Positions 26,613-35,677 of a DNA stretch of 64,000 nucleotides are shown here, piece by piece. How positions within the stretch are numbered: position 1 is the first letter of the stretch; each line of letters opens with the position of its first letter. The notes below the pieces were generated by a model. That model had not been told where the DNA came from. It searched no databases and worked only from the letters and a program-made list of their open reading frames with translations. The stretch is from Curtobacterium sp. MCSS17_015. GTDB taxonomy: Bacteria > Actinomycetota > Actinomycetes > Actinomycetales > Microbacteriaceae. The position numbers and the translations under genes are program-made. The DNA lies in the NCBI RefSeq assembly GCF_003234265.2, contig NZ_CP126256.1, forward strand, positions 1,364,001-1,428,000. Direction: 5' to 3'.

Positions 26613-27878
26613 GTGACGAGGACCGACCGGACGGACCCCCTGGCGCTCGGCGTCGCACCGTGGACGTTCCTGCTCTCGCCGACACCGTGGCGGTCCGTGC
26701 TCGCGGTGGCCGTCACCGCGGCGCTCGGCCTGGTCGTCGCGGCTCCCGCCGTCGCGACCTGGTTCGCCGCGCCCTTCTGGGCCGTGCTGATCGCCCGCTT
26801 CGGCCGGTGGCTGCCGCTCGTGCTCGGCCTGCCGCGGATCCAGGACCCACGGCGGACCGGCCGCGATCGGGGCGTGACCCTCCGCGACCGCGTCCGCGAC
26901 CCGCTCGTCTGGTCGGAGCTCGGGTACCTGCTGGTGTTCGCCGTCGTGGCGACCCTCGGGTTCGTCCTGGTCGTGCTCGCGCTGCTGGCCGTGACGACCG
27001 CGGTCGGCGCCGCCACGGGGATCCGGCCGCCCGCCGACGACGTCCTCCGGACCTGGGTGGCCGGGCTGGGGCTCGCCGCCCCGGTCGTGCTGGCGGCGTC
27101 GCTCGTCGCCCTCGTGGCCGTCCTCTACGCCGTCACCGTGCTCGCCGTCGTCCACGCGAGGGCCGCCCGGGCGCTGCTGTCCGGACGCGCCGAAGCGCTC
27201 GCCGACCGCGTCGAGGAGTTGACGTACTCCCGCCGCGCACTGCTCGACGGGTTCGACGCCGAACGCCGACGCATCGAACGGGACCTGCACGACGGCGCAC
27301 AGCAGCAGCTCGCCGTCCTGTCGATGAACATCGGGCTCCTCGCCGTCGACCTCGACGAGGCCGAGCGACACGGCGGTGGCCTCGGCGCCGTCCGCGAGGC
27401 ACTCGACGAGATCACCGGCAACGTCGAGGACGCGGTCGAGGCACTGCGCACGAGCATCCGGGGCATCCACCCCCGCGTGCTCGTCGACCACGGCCTCGGC
27501 GCGGCGGTCACGGAACTCGCGTCGCGCTCGCCGCTGTCCGTGCACGTCCGCGTAGACCTGCCCGTCCGGCCACCCGCACGGGTCGAGACGGCGGCGTACT
27601 TCGTCGTCAGCGAGGCCCTGACGAACGCGTCCCGCCACGGCCGGGCTCGGACGGTGTCCGTGACGGCGACGACCGGTGCGGACCGGTTCCGCCTGGAGGT
27701 CGCCGACGACGGCGTCGGGGGAGCGGCGCTGCGCCCCGGGGGCGGGCTCGACGGCCTCCGGGAACGCGCGACCGTGCTCGGCGGGACGTTCGCGGTGGAC
27801 AGCCCCGACGGCGGCCCGACGACGCTCCGGTTCACCGCGCCCCTGCACGAGGACGAGCGGGGAGCCGCAGAGTCGTGA
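26613..27878 (+). CDS. Sensor histidine kinase, HisKA_3 type
   Basis: Membrane sensor kinase of 421 residues. The N-terminal half has four hydrophobic helices (for example LAVAVTAALGLVVAAPAVAT, LVFAVVATLGFVLVVLALLA) of the kind found in actinobacterial putative-sensor domains. The dimerisation/phosphoacceptor helix reads FDAERRRIERDLHDGAQQQL with His at about residue 226, followed by an HATPase domain (EALTNASRHGRA, VADDGVGG, GGLDGLRER). The GTG at 26613 is chosen because the -10 hexamer TACCGT ends 6 nt before it, predicting a leaderless mRNA; a GTG at 26580 is in frame. Pairs with the response regulator 4 nt downstream. Confidence 0.92.
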   Translation: MTRTDRTDPLALGVAPWTFLLSPTPWRSVLAVAVTAALGLVVAAPAVATWFAAPFWAVLIARFGRWLPLVLGLPRIQDPRRTGRDRGVTLRDRVRDPLVWSELGYLLVFAVVATLGFVLVVLALLAVTTAVGAATGIRPPADDVLRTWVAGLGLAAPVVLAASLVALVAVLYAVTVLAVVHARAARALLSGRAEALADRVEELTYSRRALLDGFDAERRRIERDLHDGAQQQLAVLSMNIGLLAVDLDEAERHGGGLGAVREALDEITGNVEDAVEALRTSIRGIHPRVLVDHGLGAAVTELASRSPLSVHVRVDLPVRPPARVETAAYFVVSEALTNASRHGRARTVSVTATTGADRFRLEVADDGVGGAALRPGGGLDGLRERATVLGGTFAVDSPDGGPTTLRFTAPLHEDERGAAES

Positions 27879-27882
27879 TGCA

Positions 27883-28560
27883 ATGGCGGTCGTGAAGATC
27901 TTCGTGGCGGAAGACGCGGTCCTCCTCCGGGAGGGACTCGTCAGCCTGCTGGAACGGTTCGGGCACACGGTCGTGGGGACCGCGGCCGATGCGCGAGGGC
28001 TGCTCGACGGCGTCTCGGCCCTGGCCGCGGCGGGGGAGGCGCCCGACCTCGTCCTCACCGACGTGCGGATGCCGCCGACCGGCACGGACGACGGACTGCG
28101 CGCCGCCGTCACCCTCCGACTTCGACACGACGGACTCGCCGTCGTGGTGCTGTCCCAGGTCGTCGCCGACGCGTACGTGCAGGAGCTGCTCGACGACGGC
28201 CGGGGCGGCGTGGGCTACCTGCTCAAGGACCGGGTCGGCAAGGTGCCGGCCTTCCTGCGGGCACTCGAGACGGTCGCCGACGGCGGCGTCGTCGTCGACC
28301 CGGACGTCGTGCGGCACCTGACCCGGAGCCGATCGGCGGACGGCCCACTGGCACGGCTGACCGCGCGGGAGGCCACCGTCCTGGGCCTGATGGCCGAGGG
28401 GGCCTCGAACGCGGACATCGCGGGGACACTGCACCTGTCCGACGCCGCCGTCGCCAAGCACGTCGGCAACGTGTTCACGAAACTGGACCTGGCACCGGAC
28501 GACGCGAACCGCCGGGTCCGAGCGGTCCTGACCTACCTGCGCGAGCGGAGCGGCGTGTGA
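27883..28560 (+). CDS. Response regulator, NarL/FixJ type
   Basis: Regulator of 225 residues. The receiver has acidic residues VAEDAVLLREG, phosphoacceptor Asp60 in LVLTDVRMPP, and the conserved Lys in YLLKDRVG. The C-terminal LuxR-type helix-turn-helix reads TAREATVLGLMAEGASNADI followed by LSDAAVAKHVGNVFTKL. It follows the kinase gene by 4 nt and overlaps the LtrA gene by 4 bp (GTGA), so the three form one operon. Targets are unknown. Confidence 0.94.
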   Translation: MAVVKIFVAEDAVLLREGLVSLLERFGHTVVGTAADARGLLDGVSALAAAGEAPDLVLTDVRMPPTGTDDGLRAAVTLRLRHDGLAVVVLSQVVADAYVQELLDDGRGGVGYLLKDRVGKVPAFLRALETVADGGVVVDPDVVRHLTRSRSADGPLARLTAREATVLGLMAEGASNADIAGTLHLSDAAVAKHVGNVFTKLDLAPDDANRRVRAVLTYLRERSGV

Positions 28561-29738
28561 CCAGGATCGGTCTGCGCCGGATGGTGCCGCGTGACCCGGC
28601 CCAGCGCCACCGCGCAGCCAGCCCGTTGGAACTGCTCTTCGACCTCGTGTTCGTCGTCGCGGTGGGGCTCGCCGCAACGAACCTGCACGAGATCGAGGCC
28701 GAGGGCGAGATCACCTCGGCGGTCCTGTCCTACGGGCTGGTGTTCTTCTCGATCTGGTGGGCGTGGATGAACTTCACCTGGTTCGCCACGTCCTTCGACA
28801 CCGACGACTGGCTCTACCGGGTGATGACGGTCGTCCAGATGGCGGGTGTGCTCGTGCTCGCCGCCGGGGTGCACGCTGTGATGGTCGACGGCGACTTCAC
28901 CGTGGGCATCACCGGGTACGTCATCATGCGGCTCGCCCTCGTCGGCCAGTGGATCCGCGCCGCCGTCTCGTCCACGCGCTTCCGCCCGAGCGCCGTCCGC
29001 TACGCCGTCGGCATCACCGCCGTGCAGGTCCTCTGGGTGGCCTCCCTCGCGCTCCCGCACGACCTGCGGCCGGTCGCGGCACCGCTGCTCATCCTGGCCG
29101 AGGTGCTGGTCCCCGTCTGGGTCGAGTCCCGGTCGGAGACCACACCGTGGCACACGCACCACCTGGCGGAGCGGTACTCGCTGTTCACCCTCATCGTCCT
29201 CGGCGAGGGGCTGCTCGCGTCCTCGAACGCCGTGATCGACGCACTCGAGCACACCGAGCACCTGGCATCACTGCTCACCCTCGCCGCCTGCGGACTCGTC
29301 ATCACCGTCGGCATGTGGTGGATCTACTTCTCCCGCGAGCAGCACGACCACATCCGCTCGTTGCCGACGGCGCTCGTCTTCGGGTACGGCCACTACGTCG
29401 TCTTCGCGGCGGCGGGCGCGCTGCCGGCCGGCCTCGAGGTGGCGATCCGCGCCGACGGCGGCCGGGTGGAACTGTCGTCGTCCGCGGTGGCCGCGACGGT
29501 GGCGGTCCCGGTCGCCCTGTTCGTGCTGTCGATCTGGGCACTCGCCATCCGGCCGTCGCTGTCCCGGAGCGCGAACACCGTCGTCATCGCCCTCACCCTC
29601 GCCGTCCCGGCCTCGGTCGCGGTACCGGCCCTGTCGCTCCCGGTGACCGCGCTGCTCGTGGCGGCCGTCGTCGTGACGCTCGAGGTCGCGTCGCCGCGGG
29701 GGATGCGCGCGCCCGGCGCTCCCGTCACGGTGCCCTGA
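28557..29738 (+). CDS. ltrA: Low temperature requirement protein A (LtrA) family membrane protein
   Basis: Integral membrane protein of 393 residues with about ten to eleven helices. The family signature is near the start: SPLELLFDLVFVVAVGLAAT, followed by FSIWWAWMNFTWFATSFDTD, and later HLAERYSLFTLIVLGEGLLA. LtrA was named from a Listeria cold-growth mutant; the biochemical activity is unknown. Its GTG start overlaps the response regulator stop (GTGA), so it is cotranslated with the two-component system. A strong hairpin follows two nt after its stop. Confidence 0.92.
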   Translation: MTRIGLRRMVPRDPAQRHRAASPLELLFDLVFVVAVGLAATNLHEIEAEGEITSAVLSYGLVFFSIWWAWMNFTWFATSFDTDDWLYRVMTVVQMAGVLVLAAGVHAVMVDGDFTVGITGYVIMRLALVGQWIRAAVSSTRFRPSAVRYAVGITAVQVLWVASLALPHDLRPVAAPLLILAEVLVPVWVESRSETTPWHTHHLAERYSLFTLIVLGEGLLASSNAVIDALEHTEHLASLLTLAACGLVITVGMWWIYFSREQHDHIRSLPTALVFGYGHYVVFAAAGALPAGLEVAIRADGGRVELSSSAVAATVAVPVALFVLSIWALAIRPSLSRSANTVVIALTLAVPASVAVPALSLPVTALLVAAVVVTLEVASPRGMRAPGAPVTVP

Positions 29739-29739
29739 C

Positions 29740-29766
29740 GCCCGCCGAGCGCACCGCTCGGCGGGC
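29740..29766. terminator. Bidirectional terminator between ltrA and the permease gene
   Basis: A perfect 12-bp stem (GCCCGCCGAGCG / CGCTCGGCGGGC) with a three-base loop starts right after the ltrA stop. The convergent permease gene ends 22 bp away. No T-run, as is common in this genome. Confidence 0.75.
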
Positions 29767-29787
29767 CGTGCCGGGCTGCTGTCGGGC

Positions 29788-31050
29788 TCAACCCTGCCGA
29801 CGCCGTCCCAGCGTGAGCCGGGCCCACCGGTACCCCAGCCCGACGACCGTGACGACGACCCCGCCCACGATCGAGGACACGGGCAGCGCCGCCACGAGGA
29901 CCACGCACCCGAGCGCACCGGCCACGGACAGGAGGCGCGGGTAGCGCCGGTCCCGCCGCTCCTGCGTCCACGCGGCCACGTTCGCAACGAAGTAGTACAG
30001 CAGCACGCCGAACGACGAGAACCCGATCGCCCCGCGCAGGTCCGTGACGGCGACGAGGACGCACACGACGACGCCGAGCGCCACCTCCGCCCGAGCCGGG
30101 ACGCTCGTCCTCGGGTGCACGGCCGCGAACCACCCCGGCAGGTCCCGGTTCCGCGCCATCGCCAGGCTCGTCCGCCCGATCCCCGCCACCATCGCCAGGA
30201 GCGCACCGAGCGAGGCCGCCGCGGCCCCCACCTGCACGACCACGTCCGGCCACGCCTGCCCGGCCGTGGCGACGACGGACCGGAGCGGCGCTGCCGACGC
30301 GGCCGCGCCTCCCGGACCGATCGCGTGCAACATGGCGACCGCGACGAGCGCGTAGACCACCAGCGTGACGGCGAGTGCCGTCGTCACCGCGCGCGGGATG
30401 GTCCGGGCCGGGTCGACCACCTCTTCGCCCAGGGTCGCGATGCGGGCGTAGCCGGCGAAGGCGAAGAACAGGAACCCCGCCGCCTGCAGGACACCGAGCG
30501 GGGACACCTCGGAGCCGGGGACGGCCGTGCTCGGACCCGTGTGCGTCAGACCGACGACCACGACGACGGTCAGCGCGACGAGGGACACCACGACGAGGAC
30601 CCGCGTCAGCCACGCCGTCCGGGTGATGCCGAGCGTGTTCACCACCGTCAGCGCCACGACGGCCGCGATCGCGACCGGCTTCTGCCACGGCTCCGGGGCG
30701 ACGTACGCGGCGAACGTGATGGCCATCGCCGCGGAACTGGCGGTCTTGCCGATGACGAACCCCCACCCGGCCGCGAACCCCGCCCACGGGCCGAGCCGCT
30801 CGCGGCCGGAGACGTAGGCGCCGCCGGACGTGGGGTACTGCGCCGCGAGCTGCGCCGACGAGGTGGCGTTGCAGAACGCGATGCAGCCGGCCACGACGAG
30901 GCCGAGCAGCAGGCCGGACCCGGCAGCCGACGCCGCCGGGGCGAACGCGGCGAACACGCCGGCACCGATCATCGACCCGAGGCCGATCACGACGGCGTCA
31001 CGCAGCCGCAGTCGACGCGCGAGTGCACCGGTGGTGGGAGGAGACGTCAC
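29788..31050 (-). CDS. APC family amino acid permease
   Basis: Transporter of 420 residues with about twelve helices. The first helix carries the APC signature (VVIGLGSMIGAGVFAAFAPA), helix 3 has PTSGGAYVSGRERLGPWAGF, and helix 6 shows FFAFAGYARIATLGEEVVDP with the conserved small residues of the substrate site. Probably a proton-coupled or exchange-type amino acid or polyamine importer. GTG start; a CACGGT hexamer 7 nt before it fits the leaderless pattern. The BLUF gene lies 42 bp upstream on the same strand. Confidence 0.92.
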   Translation of the reverse strand: MTSPPTTGALARRLRLRDAVVIGLGSMIGAGVFAAFAPAASAAGSGLLLGLVVAGCIAFCNATSSAQLAAQYPTSGGAYVSGRERLGPWAGFAAGWGFVIGKTASSAAMAITFAAYVAPEPWQKPVAIAAVVALTVVNTLGITRTAWLTRVLVVVSLVALTVVVVVGLTHTGPSTAVPGSEVSPLGVLQAAGFLFFAFAGYARIATLGEEVVDPARTIPRAVTTALAVTLVVYALVAVAMLHAIGPGGAAASAAPLRSVVATAGQAWPDVVVQVGAAAASLGALLAMVAGIGRTSLAMARNRDLPGWFAAVHPRTSVPARAEVALGVVVCVLVAVTDLRGAIGFSSFGVLLYYFVANVAAWTQERRDRRYPRLLSVAGALGCVVLVAALPVSSIVGGVVVTVVGLGYRWARLTLGRRRQG

Positions 31051-31092
31051 AGTCCCAACCGTGCCAGGTCCAGGTGAACTGGACCCCCTGCC

Positions 31093-31554
31093 TCAGGCTG
31101 CGTGGCGACCGAGCGAGACGGCCTCGACCGGGGTGTCCCGCAGCTCGCGCCCACGGAACCACCGGAGCAGCCAGTCCGCCGGCGACCCCGACAGCCCGGC
31201 CGGCAGGCCCCCGCGGCGCTGCAGGAAGTCGCTGAACCCCGGCTCGTCGCGGAGCTCGGCGTCCGAGGGGTTGCCGAACGCCATCGACCAGCCGTCGAAC
31301 CGGCGGGCGGCGATGTCCTCGCGGCTGAGCGAACGGACGTCGATGTGGCGGGGGTCCCGCTGGATGGCACCGAAGCGGTCCTCGACGCTCCACGCCGGCC
31401 CCTCCAGGACCTGCATGAACCGACCTTCCTTCGCGACGAGCAGCCCGGAGACGCCGAGCGCGTCGTTCTTCAGACGGGCGTCACGGAGCAGGTCGACGAG
31501 CTGCGCGTCGGTGAGGTCGTCGACGGCGACGGACATGTAGACGAGGGAGAGCAT
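31093..31554 (-). CDS. BLUF-domain blue-light photoreceptor, stand-alone
   Basis: Short flavin (FAD) photoreceptor of 153 residues. The BLUF core spans about 1-95: the flavin-contacting Tyr6 in LSLVYMSVA, Asn30 in LKNDALGVSGLL, Gln48 in GRFMQVLEG, and the late Trp/Met in FDGWSMAFG, all positions used in the light-driven hydrogen-bond switch. The remaining 58 residues are an Arg-rich helical cap. There is no EAL, cyclase or HTH output domain, so it must act through a partner protein. GGTGAGG lies just before the ATG at 31552-31554; the frame is open upstream but low-complexity. Same strand as the permease gene, so possibly cotranscribed. Confidence 0.9.
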   Translation of the reverse strand: MLSLVYMSVAVDDLTDAQLVDLLRDARLKNDALGVSGLLVAKEGRFMQVLEGPAWSVEDRFGAIQRDPRHIDVRSLSREDIAARRFDGWSMAFGNPSDAELRDEPGFSDFLQRRGGLPAGLSGSPADWLLRWFRGRELRDTPVEAVSLGRHAA

Positions 31555-31689
31555 CGCCTCACCATCCCCCGCGTCACCGAGAGCGGTCAACCGCGCCCGC
31601 GACGAGAGGCCGGATCCCGCACTCGAGCCCGCAGCACCGGCACCGCCGCGTCCCCTGCCGTTCACCCGCCGTGCCTACCGTCACCCCTG

Positions 31690-33729
31690 ATGGCACCGCA
31701 GCACGGCTCCTTCCGCACCGACGTCCACGCGATCCGCGCCGTGGCCGTCGTGCTCGTGCTCGTGTACCACCTCGACGTCGGCTGGCTCCGCGGTGGCTTC
31801 GTCGGCGTGGACGCCTTCTTCGTCGTCTCCGGGTTCCTCATCACCGGCCAGCTCGTCCGGGAGCTCCACGGCACCGGACGCATCGACCTCCCCGGGTTCT
31901 GGGCACGCCGCGCCCGCCGCCTCGTGCCCGCCGGACTGCTCGTCCTCGCCGTCACCGCCGTCGCGTCCGTGCTGCTGTTCCCCCGCGAGGACTGGCCGAC
32001 CCTCGGCACGCAGCTCGCCGCCAGCGCCGTCTCGGTCGAGAACTGGGCGCTCGCCGCGTCGAGCACCGACTACCTGGCGGCGGGGGACCCCTCGACGCCG
32101 TTCGAGCACTTCTGGTCCCTCGGCGTCGAGGAGCAGTTCTACCTGCTCTGGCCGATGCTCCTGCTCCTCGCCTGGGAGGCCGGCCGACGCGGTGTCGTCC
32201 GCATCCGGGCGGTCGCCGCCGTCGTGGTCGTCGTGGTCGTGGTCTCCCTCGTCTGCTCGGTCGTCCTCACCGCCACGGACCCCGCCCCCGCCTACTTCTG
32301 GCCGCACACCCGGGCGTGGGAGTTCGGCGTCGGCGCGCTCCTCGCACTCGCCCCGGCACCGACGACGGCGGCTCACCCGCGGATCGGCACCGGGGCAGCC
32401 GCCGTCGGCTGGGTCGGACTCGTCGCCTGCGGGCTCCTCCTCACCCCGTCGGTGCCCTACCCGGGCATCGCCGCCGCCCTCCCCGTGGTGGCGACGGCCC
32501 TCGTGATCGTGGGGCACAACGAGGACCGCACGCTCACGCGTCTCACCACCCTGCCGCCGGTCCGTTGGCTCGGCCGGGTCTCGTACCCGCTCTACCTCTG
32601 GCACTGGCCCGTCGCGCTCCTGCTGCCGCGCGCCGTCGACCTGCCGACGCCGGCGCGGGTGGCCGCCACGGTCCTCCTGGCCGGCGTGCTCGCGCACCTG
32701 ACCACCGTCCTGGTGGAACGACCGGTGACGACCGGGAGGCTCGCCCGCCTCCGTCCGCGCGTAACCTTCACCGTCGTGGCCGCCGGCACCGCCCTGGTGC
32801 TGCTCGCCCCGACGGCCGGGTGGGCAGCACTGACGGGGCAGCTCCGCGAGGACAGCGCCCTGGCCGCGGAGCTCAGCACCGACGGCGACCGGTGCTGGGG
32901 CGCCGCCGCGATCGCGCCGGGCAGCGGGTGCGCCGTCAGCGGCCTGCCGGGCCGGGGCACGACCCCGTCGACGATGACGGCGGCGTACGACGTCGACCCG
33001 ACCTGGGACGACTGCGAGGCCGACGCCACCGTGGTGCGCAGCTGCGTCGTCGGTGTGCCGGGCGGTACCCGTGTCGCGCTCGTCGGGGACTCCCACGCCC
33101 ACCAGTGGTCCTCCGCCCTCATCGCCCTGGCCGAGGAGCGTGGGTGGGAGCTGCACCTCGTCGTGAAGGGCGGGTGCGAGTTCTCGCACGTCGACTGGTC
33201 CGACGTGTCGGACGCCGACCGGAGTCGGTGCGGTACCTGGAACCGGGCCGTCGACCGGTCCCTCGCCGCAGAGGCACCGTTCGACCTCGTGTTCACGTCC
33301 TCCCGGGCCGACCTGCGGGGGGAGCCGGTGGGCTCGGACCCGGCGAGGAGCGCGCACGAGGGGTACCGGGCCTCCTGGCAGCCCCTCATCGACCGGGGCG
33401 CGACCGTCGTCGCGATCCGGGACACCCCGGCCGCCGGCAGCGGGGTGCAGCGCTGCGTCGACGAGCACCCGGACGACATCGGCTCCTGCAGCATCGACAC
33501 CGAGCGGGCCTTCGCGGCGGAGGACCGGCTGGTGGACGCGGCGCGAGCCACACGGGGGGCCGTCGTCGCCGACCTGACCTCCTCGTTCTGCACCGCGGGG
33601 TCCTGCCCGGCGGTGATCGGGAACGTGCTCGTGTACCGGGATTCGCACCACCTGACGCGCACGTACGTCACGACGCTGACCGCAGCGCTGGGGAGTCGGA
33701 CGGACGTGGCCTTGCGTGACGCAGGCTGA
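31690..33729 (+). CDS. Acyltransferase 3 / SGNH-hydrolase fusion (OafA type)
   Basis: Membrane O-acyltransferase of 679 residues, likely acetylating a cell-surface polysaccharide or peptidoglycan. The N-terminal AT3 domain has about ten to eleven helices with RTDVHAIRAVAVVLVLVYHL (catalytic His), GGFVGVDAFFVVSGFLI, FWARRARRLVPA, and HFWSLGVEEQFYLLWP. The extracytoplasmic SGNH domain follows from about 440: VALVGDSHAHQW (Ser), GCEFSH, VYRDSHHLT (Asp-His). The -10 hexamer TACCGT (31676-31681) ends 8 nt before the ATG. No partner polysaccharide genes lie next to it. Confidence 0.93.
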   Translation: MAPQHGSFRTDVHAIRAVAVVLVLVYHLDVGWLRGGFVGVDAFFVVSGFLITGQLVRELHGTGRIDLPGFWARRARRLVPAGLLVLAVTAVASVLLFPREDWPTLGTQLAASAVSVENWALAASSTDYLAAGDPSTPFEHFWSLGVEEQFYLLWPMLLLLAWEAGRRGVVRIRAVAAVVVVVVVVSLVCSVVLTATDPAPAYFWPHTRAWEFGVGALLALAPAPTTAAHPRIGTGAAAVGWVGLVACGLLLTPSVPYPGIAAALPVVATALVIVGHNEDRTLTRLTTLPPVRWLGRVSYPLYLWHWPVALLLPRAVDLPTPARVAATVLLAGVLAHLTTVLVERPVTTGRLARLRPRVTFTVVAAGTALVLLAPTAGWAALTGQLREDSALAAELSTDGDRCWGAAAIAPGSGCAVSGLPGRGTTPSTMTAAYDVDPTWDDCEADATVVRSCVVGVPGGTRVALVGDSHAHQWSSALIALAEERGWELHLVVKGGCEFSHVDWSDVSDADRSRCGTWNRAVDRSLAAEAPFDLVFTSSRADLRGEPVGSDPARSAHEGYRASWQPLIDRGATVVAIRDTPAAGSGVQRCVDEHPDDIGSCSIDTERAFAAEDRLVDAARATRGAVVADLTSSFCTAGSCPAVIGNVLVYRDSHHLTRTYVTTLTAALGSRTDVALRDAG

Positions 33730-33780
33730 GCGGTCGCAGGCGCGCCGGACACCCCTCGGCGCCGCTGCCAGGCTGGGTCG

Positions 33781-34539
33781 ATGGACGACAGTGCACAGCG
33801 GTGGGTGCAGCGACTGCGCGATGGCGAGGTGCCGCCGACGTGGCGGATCGTCCTCGTGACGTCGCTCGTCTCGGTGGTCGGTGCCTTCCTGCTGTGGGAG
33901 CTGTTCGTCCACCCGGCGGTGACGCAGGGGATCGCTGACGCGTCGAGGCGGAGCGGGGTGTTGCTGCTCATCCCTCCCGTCCTGGTGCTCACCGGTCCGG
34001 TCGTGGCGCTCATGGCGTGGTCGTCCGGTCGGCGGGATCGACGGACCCTCGCCCACATCCGTGCCTCGGGAACCGAGCCGGCGTTCCACCTCCCCGTCGA
34101 GAAGAGCGCCCTCGTGACCACCGAGGAGTTCGCTGACCCGAAGCCCGTCGTCTGGACCGTGGACGACGCCGGGTTGCACGGTTGGTCCCCGGACCACGAG
34201 CGGCCCGTCCACGAACTGCCGTGGGAGCGCATCCGCTCCTTCGCCCTGGCGGAGACCCAGGAGAGAGGCCAACAGCGGTACTGGGGGATCTGGGTCAACA
34301 CCTCACGCGGCCATGTCGTGCTCGTGCCCCGGACGACGCTCTGTCGTCCGTTCGGTGCCGGCCAGGCGAAGCTCGATGCGCTGGTGCAGGTGCTGCGTGC
34401 GCTCCGCCGCGAGATCGACCGAACGTCCACAGCCCGGGACACCCCTCCCTCCGCAGCAGCACGAGCCCCCGCTCACACAGCACGGCGACGAGCACGCGAG
34501 CAGCGGGCCACGGGACCGGGGGACACCGCGTTGGGCTGA
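33781..34539 (+). CDS. Hypothetical membrane protein with two N-terminal helices
   Basis: Protein of 252 residues. Two transmembrane helices (about 22-45 and 60-82, TWRIVLVTSLVSVVGAFLL and VLLLIPPVLVLTGPVVAL) are followed by a cytoplasmic PH-like beta domain (VVWTVDDAGLHGWSPDH, VHELPWERIRSFAL, HVVLVPRTTL). A disordered Ala/Arg-rich tail starts at about 215. The layout resembles YcxB-like or bacterial PH domain membrane proteins, but no signature fixes it. ATG start with a CAGGCT hexamer 6 nt before it, a weak leaderless promoter. No functional link to its neighbours is visible. Confidence 0.72.
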   Translation: MDDSAQRWVQRLRDGEVPPTWRIVLVTSLVSVVGAFLLWELFVHPAVTQGIADASRRSGVLLLIPPVLVLTGPVVALMAWSSGRRDRRTLAHIRASGTEPAFHLPVEKSALVTTEEFADPKPVVWTVDDAGLHGWSPDHERPVHELPWERIRSFALAETQERGQQRYWGIWVNTSRGHVVLVPRTTLCRPFGAGQAKLDALVQVLRALRREIDRTSTARDTPPSAAARAPAHTARRRAREQRATGPGDTALG

Positions 34540-34570
34540 CGGCCAGTGGCCGCCGGGTAGCCATTGATCC

Positions 34571-35530
34571 ATGGGTTCACGTTTCCGCGGCAAGGTCGTC
34601 GTCATCACCGGAGCATCGAGCGGCATCGGCCGGGCTGCTGCGCACGAGTTCGCGAAGCAGGGCGCCACGCTCGTCCTGGCCGCACGCGGGAAGGAGAGCC
34701 TCGAGGCCGCCGCCGCCGAGTGCCGGGAGCTCGGAGCCGAGGCCGTGGCGATCCCCACCGACGTCGCCGTCGAGCAGCAGGTGAACGACCTCGTGGGTGC
34801 CGTCACCTCCCGTTTCGGCCGCATCGACGTCTTCGTCGGCAACGCCGCACTCTTCGTCTACGGATTGTTCGACCAGACCCCGACCGAGGCCTTCAAGCGC
34901 GTCGTCGACACCAACCTCCACGGCCACGTGCACGCGGTCAAGGCGCTCCTGCCGCACTGGAAGCAGCGCGGGGAGGGCACGTACGTCCTCGTCGGCTCGA
35001 TCCAGTCACTGCTCTCCGCGCCGTACCAGTCGGCCTACGTGACGAGCAAGCACGCCGCGCTCGGCCTCATGGACGTCCTCGCCGACGAGCACCAGGGCAC
35101 GGGCATCCGCTTCGGCGCGGTCCTGCCCTCCACGATCGACACCCCGATCTACCAGAACGGCGCGAACTACACCGAGAAGGCCTCGCACCCGTTGCCGCCC
35201 ACCGTGTCGGTGCAGCGGGCCGCGAAGGCCGTCGTCGCCCAGGCCCGACACCCGAAGCGCAACCGGTACGTCGGCCGCATCCAGGCCTCGCTCGTCTCGG
35301 CGGAGTTCATCGTGCCGTGGCTCTTCCACCGCATCACCACGCCCGCGGTGGAGGTCTTCGCGCTCCGCGGGCACCAGGCCCCGACGGACGGCAACCTCTA
35401 CGCGCCGAACGACGCCGGCAACGCCACCGACGGCGGCTGGGTCGCGAAGCGCCGTCGCGTCACCCGGCCGCTCGTCTGGCTCGGTCTGGCTGGTCTCGTC
35501 ACGCTCGTGGTGCGGCGCGGCCGCCGCTGA
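34571..35530 (+). CDS. Short-chain dehydrogenase/reductase with C-terminal membrane segment
   Basis: Classical SDR of 319 residues. Cofactor loop TGASSGIG (14-21), DTNLHG for the NNAG-like region, catalytic Ser in LVGSIQSLLS, Tyr-Lys in YQSAYVTSKHA, and the late PSTIDTPIYQNGANY. The C-terminus has an extra hydrophobic stretch (PLVWLGLAGLVTLVV) followed by Arg residues, which would tether the enzyme to the membrane. The R at the end of strand 2 (AARGK) suggests NADP preference. A strong terminator follows. Confidence 0.93.
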   Translation: MGSRFRGKVVVITGASSGIGRAAAHEFAKQGATLVLAARGKESLEAAAAECRELGAEAVAIPTDVAVEQQVNDLVGAVTSRFGRIDVFVGNAALFVYGLFDQTPTEAFKRVVDTNLHGHVHAVKALLPHWKQRGEGTYVLVGSIQSLLSAPYQSAYVTSKHAALGLMDVLADEHQGTGIRFGAVLPSTIDTPIYQNGANYTEKASHPLPPTVSVQRAAKAVVAQARHPKRNRYVGRIQASLVSAEFIVPWLFHRITTPAVEVFALRGHQAPTDGNLYAPNDAGNATDGGWVAKRRRVTRPLVWLGLAGLVTLVVRRGRR

Positions 35531-35548
35531 CGCCGCCACCGTACGGAG

Positions 35549-35582
35549 GGGAGGCCCGGGTCCGGTCGGGCCCGGGCCTCCC
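35549..35582. terminator. Rho-independent type hairpin after the SDR gene
   Basis: Perfect 12-bp stem GGGAGGCCCGGG / CCCGGGCCTCCC with a 10-base loop, located 18 bp after the SDR stop and before the convergent HIT gene. No T-run follows. Confidence 0.75.
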
Positions 35583-35677
35583 GTCCGTCAGCTGTCGCGT
35601 CCGTCGAGCTCAGGCGTCCGGGGGAGCGGACCGGTGGGGGCTGCTCGTCGTCACGGTGTGACGCCGGTCCTGCTCGC

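Noticed and set aside
31681..34272. Minus-strand open frame of 863 codons
   Set aside because: Antisense to the acyltransferase and the membrane-protein gene; biased composition and no motifs.
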